DNA from: Castanea sativa
Lineage: Eukaryota > Streptophyta > Magnoliopsida > Fagales > Fagaceae
Length of the DNA: 64,000 nt
Direction of reading: 5' to 3'
NCBI RefSeq assembly: GCF_040712315.1
Contig: NC_134018.1
Span: 19,302,835 to 19,366,834, forward strand
In this document: one piece after another, positions 31,483-41,523 of the stretch
Position numbering within the stretch: position 1 is the first letter of the stretch
How the letters are laid out: each line of letters begins with the position of its first letter
Translations under genes and position numbers: made by a program
The notes under the pieces: model-generated
What the model was told of the DNA's origin: nothing
Database searches by the model: none
Seen by the model: the letters and a program-made list of their open reading frames with translations, nothing else

Positions 31483-34400
31483 TCAAGGTGGATGGGAAAC
31501 TAGCTTGAGGTTGTCAACTAAATCACGAAGGCATCCCTTAGGATGAGACTTGGTGAAGATGCCTGCAAGTTGATCTTTGGAAGAGACGGAGAAGAGCTTG
31601 AGAGCACCATGAACAAGATGAAAACGGATGAAATGACAATCAATCTCGATATGTTTAGTCCGTTCATGGAAGACATCATTGTGAGCAATGTGAATGGCAC
31701 TTTGATTATCACAGTAAAGAGGAGTAGCAGAGGATGTAAACACACCTAAGTCCTTAAGAAGCCATCGTAATTAAAGAAGCTCAGATGTGGTATCAGCAAG
31801 AGCACGATATTCTGCTTCAGTATTGGAGCGGGCCACAAAGGTTTGTTTCTTACTTCGCCAAGAAATCAAGGAAGAGCCAAGAAGAAAACAATAGCCAGTG
31901 GTGGACCTACGATCAGTGAGATCTTCTGCCCAATCAGCATCAGAGAATGCACGGAGTACAAGAGGAGACTGAGCTGAGTAGAAAAGGCCATGGAAGAGAG
32001 TGCCCTTTACGTATCGAAGAATGCGCAGAACAGCAGCATAGTGAGTCAACCGTGGAGCAGTCAAATACTGGCTGACCTTATAAACAGCATAGGAAATGTC
32101 TGGACGAGTGACTGTGAGATAGACTAGGCTGCCAACCAATCGTCTGTAAAGAGAAGGATTAGACAATGGTTTCCCCCCCGAGGGAGTCAGATGCGCATTA
32201 AGCTCAACTGGGGTGTCAACAGTCTTGCTGTCAGTGAGTCCAGCACGAGACAAAAGGTCAAAGGAATACTTGGCTTGAGTAATATAAAGACCATCTGAGG
32301 AACGAGTGATTTCAAGACCCAAGAAATAGTTAAGGTGTCCAAGATCTTTCATCTCAAACTGTTGACTGAGAAAATCCTTGAGTTCTTGTATGCCACTAAG
32401 GTAATCACCAGTTATGATCATATCATCCACATAGAGGAGAAGTAAAATGGTGCCTTTATCAGTACGACGAAGAAATAAGGCAGCATCATAAGGACTGGCA
32501 GTGTAACCCAAGTGAAATATGGTAGAGCTAAATTTTGCAAACCAGGCTCGAGGAGCTTGTTTAAGACCATACAGTGCACGTCGAAGGTGAAAAATCTTGT
32601 TTAATTCAATGGAGAGACCTGGAGGAGGTTGCATGTAAACTTCTTCACTCAAATCCCCATTAAGGAATGCATTTTTAACATCCATCTGAAAAAGATCCCA
32701 TTTTCTAGCAGCAGCAACAGCTAAGAAGGCACGAACAGATGAGATGCGAGCAACTGGAGTAAAGGTCTCTTCATAATCAATCCCATACTCCTGTGTAAAG
32801 CCTTTTGCAACAAGACGAGCCTTATAGCGCTCAATGGACCCATCTGAGCGAGTCTTAATCTTGTAGATCCACTTGTAACCAACCACAGACTGTTTAGGAG
32901 GGAGAGTAACCAGGTCCCACGTATGGTTTTTGGTTAATGCATCAAGTTCCTCTTTCATTGCAATTTGCCATAAAGGGTCAGTGGAGGCCTCACGATAGGT
33001 TTGAGGCTCGTGGAGTGTAGCAAGTGCAGTGTAACAATGATAATCAAGTAAATGTGTAGGAATGGATCTTACCCGGGTTGAGTGACGAGGTGGAATGTCT
33101 GGCAGAGGTGAAAGGTCTTGTGGAGGATCTTCAGGCGGAGCAGGAGCGGGGGACCCAGGCGCAAGGTGGGGTAGCTCGTCATCAATCTGTTCATCTTCGA
33201 TCTGTCCAGAATAGGCATCAAAAGGATCTGGAGGTTGAATAGAGAAGTCCAAAGGAGGATCAAGAGGATTAGGAGAATGAGCATGAGACTCCTTTGGAAA
33301 GACATCAAGTACAGATGAGGTAGTGAGGGAAGAACGAAAATGAGAGAGTTCAACAAACAAACGGTGTTCTCAAAAGACAACATTACGAGAAACACGAAGA
33401 CGATGAGAGACAGGATCATAACATCGATACCCCTTTTGTGTTTCGCCATAACCAAGGAAATAGCAAAGTCTAGATCGAGGCTCAAGTTTGTTGTGCTCAC
33501 GAGGCTGAAGAAGAACAAAACAAGCAGATCCAAATGAGCGAAGGTGATGATAGTCAGGGGGTGACCCAAAGAGGCGCTCATACGGAGTTTGATTATGGAT
33601 GACAGTGCTTGGAATGTGGTTAATAGTGTGAACAACATGAAGAGAAGCTTCACCCAAGAATGGGGGAGGAACCTTGGCAGATAAAAGAAGAGCACGAATA
33701 GTGTCAAGAATATGACGAAGTTTTCGTTCAGCTCGGCCATTTTGCTGAGAGGTACGTGGACAGGTTAGATGATGTATAGTGCCATAGGAGTGTAACAGAG
33801 CTTGAAAAGCATATTGAGTATATTCAAGAGCATTATCAGAACGAAAAAATTTTGATTCTTTTGGAGAATTGGGTTTCAACCATTTTTGCAAAGTTACTGT
33901 ATATTGGCAAAATTTCAGAACGAGATTTCATAGGAAATATCCAACTGTAACGAGAATAATCATCGATAAAAACAACAAAATATCGAGATCCACCAATACT
34001 AGCAACAGGATAAGGTCCCCAAACATCCGAATGAATTAACTCAAAAATACTATTAGAAATAGAATCACTATTATTAAAAGGTAAAGCTGGCTGTTTTCCT
34101 AACTGGTATGAAGTACAATCAAAAGTGTCTTTGGACACAGAACCTAACAGACCCTTAGAAGCTAACTGTTGTACCCGAGAAGAAGGTGCATGACCAAGAC
34201 AATAAGGAAGACACCACAGCGGCAGCAGCAGCAACAGACACTGAAGCAACAAGTGGAAGATGAAGATTGTCCACGGGAAACATACGCCCAACTCTAGGGC
34301 CGGTCCCAAGCTCTTGCCCCGTCCTCGGATCCTGCACAATACACCCAGAATAGTAAAAAATAAGGCGATAACCTAGTTCAGCTAATTATCCCACAGAACA

Positions 34401-35618
34401 CAAATTATAGGATAGGTCAGGAACATGGTAGACCCCAGGAACAAAGAGGTTGGAGGTCGAAACAAAACCTCGACTATTCCCATGCATGGTGGAACCATCA
34501 GCTATGTGAATATTTAGGGGATGCAGAGCAGGGTCAAGTTTGGAGAATAAGGACGAGTGAGGTGTCATGTGATTGCAACAGGCAGAATCAAAAAGCCAAG
34601 TTTGAGACTTACTAGGTAAAACTGAGAGAGCAGTGGAAAGAGATGCATTACCAGCCATACGAACAGCCTGAGTTATGATCTCCTGTAGTTCAGTGGGTGA
34701 GAGGTTGATAGTGGATCCAGAAGACTGGGACTCAGCTGAAATGGGAGGCATTGGCGAAGTAGACTCAGTATTTGCAACTGCAGCAGTGGGTTTGTTGCGA
34801 CGGTAACAAGTTTCAATAGTGTGGCTAGGACGCTTGCAATAGTTGCAAAACCTTTTGTTGGTCTGTTTGCGACGATTGCTAGAGCCAGAGGGATCACCTG
34901 AGTGCTGAGGTTGCTCTATGGGTGGAGCAGAAGGAGTAAGGGCCAGAACATTAAACTTATCCTGGGCTTGAAGAGTTTCAAGGCGAGCTTCTTCTCTTAC
35001 TAACTCGTTCACAGTAATATCAAGAGAGGGAGGAGGACAACGACTAAGAAGCTGACCTCAAATGGGCTCATAGTCCTTGTGGAGTGACATCAGGAACTCA
35101 TAGAGACGAAATTCATCTTTAATAGCAGCATATTGTTGAGCATCTTTTGAGCATGCCCAAGTTGGATCAGAAAGGTCAATTTGGTCCCAAATGAAGCGAA
35201 GCTGATCATAGTAGTCATTGATGGACTGCCCTGGTTCTTGCCTAAGTTGATGCAATTCAACCACTAACTGATATTTCATGGATCCATGAGTAGTAGAGTA
35301 TCTTTTGGCCAACATATCCGATGCTGATTTCGCATCATCAAAGCTGCCTAGTAAATTGGAGATAGAGGGAATGGAAGTGTTTCGAATCCATGTAAGGATC
35401 ATGTGATTATGACTATCCCATTCAATCATGCGACTGAGGAAGACAACATCTTCTTCACTTGCCCCCTTCACAGGAATAGTGATTGCAACAGAACAATAAT
35501 GCCAGAGCATGCGACCCTTAAGAAAACTGTGCATAACTTGAGACCAAGATAAATAATTCCTAGTCCCCTCCAATACAATATTGATGGGGTAAGGAAGAAA
35601 AACATCATTTTTATCCAT
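31483..35618 (-). pseudogene. Copia gag-pol, broken by four stops and two frameshifts
   Basis: Gag starts at 35618 (MDKNDVF), followed by a CCHC knuckle (CNYCKRPSHTIETC). The protease shows FDSACCNHMT, where copia proteases have D-S-G, so the catalytic glycine is lost. Integrase (FIDDYSRYSW, FRSDNALEY, E in NGRAERKL), RT (YVDDMIITG) and RNase H ([19 protein letters not shown]) follow. In-frame stops lie at 35058-35060, 34386-34388, 33370-33372 and 31771-31773. The frame shifts near 34195, where a short deletion also removes part of the zinc region before integrase, and near 33875 in a T run. The stop after RNase H (31483-31485) is natural. It cannot make an intact polyprotein. Confidence 0.92.
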
Positions 35619-35701
35619 TTAGAGACATAATATGCAAAAACAGACTGCAAAAATGAAATCTACGCGAAAAACTGAGTAAGGAGAACTTGGGCTGCAAAAA
35701 A

Positions 35702-35801
35702 GTCAACAGTTGGTCAAAAGTCAACGGTCAACGACTGGTCAACGATGATGTGGCGGATGACGTCAGTAGCGCGCTGGATGATGACGTCAGTGATGACGTC
35801 A
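35702..35801 (-). promoter_or_regulatory. Cluster of five TTGAC cores and three TGACGTCA octamers in the copia leader
   Basis: On the minus strand TTGAC, the W-box core bound by WRKY factors, occurs five times within 35702-35744. The palindrome TGACGTCA, a bZIP/TGA-type site, occurs exactly at 35758-35765, 35782-35789 and 35794-35801. The motifs are read directly; a role in stress-responsive transcription is inference. Confidence 0.5.
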
Positions 35802-36000
35802 CCTAGCCCTGCCGCCACGCGCTGCCACGCGCCGCGTGAAGGTGCGTGGAGCCTCCGATGACTGTGAGGTTTTCTCGACAAGGTAGATCGGAGCAAGACG
35901 ATCTTCGTGGTACCTTAGGAAAATTTTTCGGAGCAATATTCACGGCGGTGCCCAAAAAGGCAGTGGTCTTTGCAGTGTTCGAACTCCTTAACAGCGGCTG

Positions 36001-36064
36001 CTACAGGTCCAGAACTTGAGGACGATGTCTGGCTACAGGTCCGGAACCTGAGGACGATGTCTGG
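36001..36064. repeat. 32-bp tandem duplication in the copia leader
   Basis: CTACAGGTCC.GAAC.TGAGG followed by ACGATGTCTGG occurs twice in direct succession with two differences. Confidence 0.93.
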
Positions 36065-36184
36065 AAGACTCGAAGGTTCAACGGCGAAAGGCTGTGGCAG
36101 TTTTTGTGACAGCGGAAGAAATATTAAGAATGGAGTTACACCAATAAAGACAAGACTGCTAAGAAAAGGTCAGAGCAGTGGCTT

Positions 36185-36201
36185 TAATACATACGTTAAC
36201 A
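36185..36201 (-). repeat. 17-bp remnant of the copia 5' LTR
   Basis: The minus strand TGTTAACGTATGTATTA equals the first 17 bases of the 3' LTR, then similarity stops abruptly. It abuts the TTGAT target duplication. Confidence 0.85.
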
Positions 36202-36279
36202 TTGATAAATGCTTAAATTGACCATTCTATTATTATATTCTATTAACAAGATTGGATGGAAAATACATCACATAAGAGA

Positions 36280-37330
36280 AGTCACATCAAAACTCCCAAA
36301 AAATTTAGCATTTAACATTTTAAAAAGCCACTTTATTTATTTTAACAACTCATTTTACAATACACCCAACATCAATGGTTCTATATTTTTTACCACTTCA
36401 TTTAAATATTCTTCTTTTTTATTATTTCTTTATTCTTCAATATATATTTCTTTCTCTCTCTCTTCCTCTCTGTCTCTCTTAACCCAACAAACTCACATTG
36501 AACTTCTCAACCCAGCAAACCCATACCCACCCCATCTATCACCACCAGAAAAAAAAACCAGCCACCCATACCCACTTGTGTATCCAACAAACTCATAATC
36601 TTCCATCTCAACCCAGCAAACCCATATCCATCCCAGCCACCACCATTGAAAAAAAAAAAAAAACACTAGAAAAAGCATAAAACCCATAAAAACCCACGGA
36701 GACCCATAGAGATTTACCACAAAACCCAAAAAAACAAAAGCATCCATAAAACCCAAAATCAGTGACCCAAGAAGACCCATAGAGATTCATCACAAAACCC
36801 AGAAAAACAACAACATCCACCACTTGAAATGTGAAAACAACACCACAAAACCCAAAATCGGACCAAATCTCAACCACGATCTCAGCCACCACCGGAGATT
36901 CCAGAGAAGGAATCATACTGAATCTTAGTCAGTCACGATCCACCAAATAGACCAACAATATCCATCAAATCGAAGCAAATCTTAGCCATGATCCATGATC
37001 CACCACCACCATGATCCATCAATGAGAAGAAGGAGAGAGAACCAGTAAGAAGAGAGGAAGAAAGAAGAAGAGAGAAACGACACTAAACAGAAAAGAAAGG
37101 GAGAGAAGAAAGAGAGAAAAAGAAAATTGTTTTATTTATTCATTTAGGAAATGAAGAGAGAATAAATATAATATTAGTTTTTTTTTAACACCTTGTTACA
37201 GTGAGTTGCTAGAGATGGCAGCTCATTGTAGCAAGGTGTCAAAAATTATAGCATATATCATATTTGATGTAGTGTGTTATTTGTTTGTTGGTTGTTATTA
37301 ATAGCATTTTTAGCGTTATAGCATTCTTCT
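36280..37330. mobile_element. C/A-rich non-autonomous element (family of the one at 8150)
   Basis: The left end resembles 8160-8230 (AAGCCACTTTATTTATTTTAAC.., TTTTACAATACACCC). The interior is C/A-rich with repeated AACCCAGCAAACCCATA and ACCCATAGAGATT words, then GA-rich (37020-37130). The right end has TTGTTACAGTGAG and GAGCTGCC-like complements. The 95- and 129-codon frames reflect this skewed composition. Ends are approximate and no target duplication was identified. Confidence 0.45.
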
Positions 37331-37918
37331 TGATATGAATGCTCTCAGGACTATGTAATTCATTTAATAAATTTTATTAAAAATTATTAGTATTTATTAA
37401 TAGAATAGTAGCAAAATGATGAATTAAGACATTTCTTAATTCTTCAGGATAAATCCATTAGGGTGCAGTCTAGTGGTTGGACTATTGGGAATTTGGGATA
37501 AGTTGTAGACCTAAACATCTTGGATGTGATCATCACTAAAAGTTCCTTTGAATTACTTGATACACAATTCTGATAGGTGGGATTGTGTAGTTATCCTGGA
37601 CTCAATTCTCACTAAGAGTTTCTCTTAATTATGTGACTCTCAATTCTAATAGGTGGGATTGAATATTCGTGGTATGCTACAATTCTCTTCCCAAAAATCC
37701 TTCCATAGTGATGATGTTCCATATTATAAAAAGCAAAGGACTTATTATTTCAAATTAAAAGAAGAAGATGTCAATTAGGAATAATGCTAGTACTACAACA
37801 AAAAACACAATCATAACTTATCTACGTGACAAGTTGTGAATAACACTAGAGTAAAAATTGTAAATTTTGTTGTGATATTAGCATTATTTGACGGTTTAAA
37901 TTTAATTCGAAGTTAAAG
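37331..37918. repeat. Intergenic DNA with a diverged ~75-bp duplication
   Basis: CACTAAAAGTTCCTTTGAATT..CAATTCTGATAGGTGGGATTG (about 37530-37605) recurs as CACTAAGAGTTTCTCTTAATT..CAATTCTAATAGGTGGGATTG. A word resembling a tRNA A box, GTGCAGTCTAGTGG, lies at about 37461, but no B box or target duplication supports a SINE. No gene. Confidence 0.5.

Positions 37919-37964
<46 letters not shown>
37919..37964. repeat. (AT)n microsatellite
   Basis: About 23 AT units. Confidence 0.95.
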
Positions 37965-37966
<2 letters not shown>

Positions 37967-39656
37967 TTTTTCCTTTTTAGTGCCACTTATCTAGGTGTGA
38001 CTCTCACCTCTGCCATCCACACAACATGTTGCAATGCACTTGCAAGCTGCAACTGGAAAGACAAAACTCACTACCATTTTTTTATTTGGGATTAAAGAAA
38101 AAAGAAAAAGTGAAGAGGAAAAAGTGCAATTAAAAATGTACTAGGATGCTAATTTTAATTACCTAGTTTAAAAAGGGTCCTTAAGTGGCCCCCACTTTAG
38201 TCACTGCTCAGCCTACTCACTAACCTCGAATTAATGGCTGTGTTTATCCCGATTGTTCCATCAATCACACTTTATTTAGACCCAATAACGTAAGAAAAGA
38301 CGTGATTAAAAATAAGTGGCTACAAATCTTATGAGGTAAAAATCAAACAATGTGTTGCACTACTCTCTCCTTCACATCGTTCGTCATACTCAATCAACCC
38401 AAACAGCTTTAGAGTTCAATTCTGGTTCTCTATGTAGGCCCAACTATACGAGTAAGTCTAGACCGTCCGTTTTACAAATGGTCAAAGTAGATCTTCCAGG
38501 CCCATGCTATAATGTTTGAAATACAATTGCCAACATTAATGGATCCTCATGACCATAGGGGACAATGTCGATTTCAAGATTACTTTTGCTTATCTTAAAA
38601 AAAAAAAAAAACTTGTTTGAAAGAAGAAATGCCTTTGAGAGGCAAGCATCAAGCTATCTTTTCAAACCACATCTCATGAGTCACGACTAAATTAATTGCC
38701 ATGGAAATTATATAGCGGGGAGAAGCAATAAATTTAGGTTGGCCGGGCTTAATAGACCTCCTATGGGAAGGGTAGAATAAGCTGAAATTTTCCATTGTCC
38801 TTCCATTGATTTTATGGGTAGTCTTTTCCTTATAATTATAAACGACAAAAAATATCATTTTTGTCTATATAGTTTGATAACCATACTCAATTTGGTTTAT
38901 ATTATTTCAATTTACAGTTAATTCGATCATTATCAATAACTTACTAACTAAATTGACTATAAGTTAAAAATAACATGAACAAAATTCACTGCTATCAAAA
39001 TACAAGAATTAAATTAATAATGACCCCAAAATTTAATGATCAAGATGATATTTTCTCAAGATAGGGATTCAACAAATAAGCAAATCAACATTGATGATTT
39101 TTCAGTTTGAATTAAAGATTATTCTTATTTCTTAGAACAAGCTCTTATTCAAGATATTGTATTTGCTTCTTTTTTTGAATAAAGCTTTAGTCTTCCCATT
39201 AAAAAATAAAGAATCAAGAAAACTCTTATTCAAATGCATACTGGGCATTTTTTTTTATTAAAGGATGCTTACTCTAATTAACTATTAGGTTTAGACTTTA
39301 GAAGCCTAGATTAAATGTAAGAAAAATTTCCTCAAAATATTAAATGGAATGAAATATTGAAAAATAAAATACCACACGTAGTTGGGATTTTTTTTTTTAA
39401 TAAAACGACAGCCGTTGGGATAATTTTTATTTACAAACAAAACAGAACGCGTATAACATGTCAGCTGCAGAGATGAGTTATTTGTTTAACGCGTATCATA
39501 TTCATTACACGTCTTGAAGTGAAAAGGCCTACAATTGAGGAACGCGGTGACTAGTTCCGTTTGACTATGGTCCCCTGTAGGCAGTCACATATCACCCAAA
39601 AAAGCTTCACGTGTATAGCGTTCTTGTAATTTGTGTTTGGATACTTTCTTGCAACT
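37965..39656. other. Intergenic DNA, no gene recognised
   Basis: No open frame resembles a known protein. The composition is AT-rich and I see no transposon structure. Confidence 0.5.
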
Positions 39657-39937
39657 AGAAAGTGCTATTCAAGTTTGAGACCTACGCCTATGGGAAATAG
39701 TGTTTAGATACACTAAGTAATAAGTATACCATATGTAACTCATTATGTAGTCAGTTGACAAAATAGTTACTTACAATATTACTGTCCAGTTTCCTCCATT
39801 AGCTCTCTTTGAGGGATATGAATTGTCAAACTAAACCCTTATGGATTCAAATGGTTAAAAATTTCTCATTGTACCCTCAAAATAGGTCTTTTAATTAAAT
39901 ACCCAAATCACATTCCAACAAAGGTGTGAGAGCACTT

Positions 39938-39940
<3 letters not shown>

Positions 39941-39982
<42 letters not shown>
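39941..39982. repeat. (TC)n microsatellite inside the LINE 5' region
   Basis: About 20 TC units. Confidence 0.95.
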
Positions 39983-39985
<3 letters not shown>

Positions 39986-40024
39986 ACAGAGACTTTTCTC
40001 CTTACCACTCAATAGTTAGGGCCT

Positions 40025-41390
40025 TTGCTAATACTCTTCTCTCTTATGGAACAATTAGTAGTTGACAGTTTACAAAGTCTGAGGCTCACAAAGGAAGAAG
40101 AGGAAGGAATTGCTATTACAACGAGATGTAGAGCTGACTTGCTCGAAGAATGTTCACTGAGCCTGTTTGGGAGACTTCTCTCGGACAGATACCAGAATCA
40201 ATGGGCACTAAAAAGCACGCTTAGAGTAGCTTGGAAAATGGGGTCGGACTTGCAGATAGTGGATGTGGGGAGTAACATCCTCTAGTTCAAGTTCACCTCT
40301 GAATATCAAATAAAATGGGTCGAAAAGAATGGATCCTTGAATTTTGACAACAACCTACTCTTGTTATGCAGATGGTCGAAGGGTCTGTCAACTGAAAATA
40401 TCGTTTTCACCCACTCCCCTTTTTGGGTTCAAATATAGGGTCTTCCATTTGAGCTCATGTCTGAAGAGGTGCATCGAGATTTGGGGAACAGCTTGGGGCC
40501 CTTTATAGAAGGAGATAAGCGTGCCACCCAATCTGATCAAGTGAAGTATATGAGAATTAGAGTTGACCTCCCCATAAACAAACCCCTTCGGAGAAAGGGG
40601 AAGATAGTAAACATGGAGGGGGAAACGTGTTGGGTGAGCTTTAAATATGAAAGACTCCCAACCTTGTGCTATCTTTGTGGCAGAATAGGTCACGATGATA
40701 GGTATTGTTCTAAACACCCAAACTGGCAGAGTACACCGAGGCAATATAGGGAGTGGATGAGGGCGCACAACTCCGCTAAAGTAGGCATCAACAAATCAAG
40801 AGGAATGTCCAGTGAAGGCCGTGAAACGGGAAGTGAGGAACGGGGTAGAGCTAATAGCCAATCCATGTCAAAACCCATCATCAAGTCTATGACGAAGAGT
40901 GGTGATCGGAGCACAAACTAAGGAGGTAACGCGAAACCAGGAAACCCAGAAAATACGGGGATTTATGGTATGTCAAGCTGCCCGCCTATGCATGAAAACC
41001 GAAGTGAAGGAGAAGGCGACAGATCAGCTCTGATGGTACAGGAATTAAGCTGAACGTCAGAGGCACGTGATGTTATCAACTCATTACCCACTAAGGCTGT
41101 TTCAAATTATTCGGGCGGGAAAGGAGTAATAGAGGATATTTTATTTATAGTGGGCTAACCAATCCAAAGTGAGGTGGAGATGAAGGAAGTCACTAGCCCA
41201 CGGAAGCCCACTAGAAAAAGCCCACGGAAAGAAGTAAATAACAAAGTGGATGTGGAACCTACTCTGGGTCAATGTTTCGGAAACATCACAATAGGAAAAG
41301 GGAGCTGGAAACGCATGGTAAGAGAAAAGGCGAAGACCGAAGCTCAGGCCCAAGAATTTCCCACTCAGGTAAATATAGTCGGGCTTAAAT
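40025..41390 (+). pseudogene. LINE ORF1 (DUF4283-like nucleic-acid-binding protein), broken
   Basis: ORF1 binds the element RNA. It opens near 40046 (MEQLVVDSLQSL) with the N-terminal DUF4283-type pattern (CSLSLFGRLLSDRYQNQWALKSTLRVAW). In-frame TAG stops interrupt it at 40283-40285 and 40436-40438; the second falls where this family usually has Trp. It continues in the same frame through a CCHC knuckle (CYLCGRIGHDDRYC, about 40670-40712) and a basic tail. Past 40921 further stops occur, with another open stretch at 41174-41392. Confidence 0.8.
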
Positions 41391-41523
41391 GAAAAGGAAA
41401 AATAGATTTAGAGGAAGAGGAAGGCATTAGTGTTACTAAAAGAAGATGTGAATTCAGCACAAAGACCAAAACTGAGGCACTGGAGGAATCGGCGGTGGCT
41501 GCTAGGCAGCACCGCCGGGAGCC

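Larger units (their letters stand above)
35619..36184 (-). other. Leader region of the copia element upstream of gag
   Basis: About 570 bases, GC-rich near 35750-35870, between the LTR remnant and gag. No primer-binding site was found. It holds the motif cluster and the 32-bp duplication listed separately. Part of it may be foreign sequence. Confidence 0.5.
31285..36206 (-). mobile_element. Decayed Ty1/copia retrotransposon, reverse orientation, 5' LTR almost lost
   Basis: The element is 31290-36201, flanked by exact TTGAT at 31285-31289 and 36202-36206. Domain order on the minus strand is gag, protease, integrase, RT, RNase H, which is copia. The 3' LTR (31290-31469) is intact. At the other end only 17 bases of LTR remain (36185-36201), followed directly by leader sequence with no TGGTATCAGAGC-type primer-binding site. 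Since the target duplication is intact, the loss happened after insertion, or the copy was inserted already incomplete. Confidence 0.88.

Noticed and set aside
31543..31749. 68-codon plus-strand frame
   Set aside because: It is the complement of the copia RNase H coding region.
35970..35990. GTTCGAAC as a tRNA T-loop
   Set aside because: No cloverleaf can be formed around it and it lies in the copia leader.
36493..36916. Minus-strand frames of 95 and 102 codons rich in G, F and W
   Set aside because: Translations of the C/A-rich repeat interior; both frames repeat the same words and have no domain.
37455..37530. tRNA-derived SINE suggested by an A-box-like GTGCAGTCTAGTGG
   Set aside because: No B box at the right distance, no poly(A) tail and no target duplication.
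39385..39420. A further micro-insertion (GTTGGGAT on both sides of a T run)
   Set aside because: The direct repeat is only 8 bases, too short to separate from chance in this sequence.
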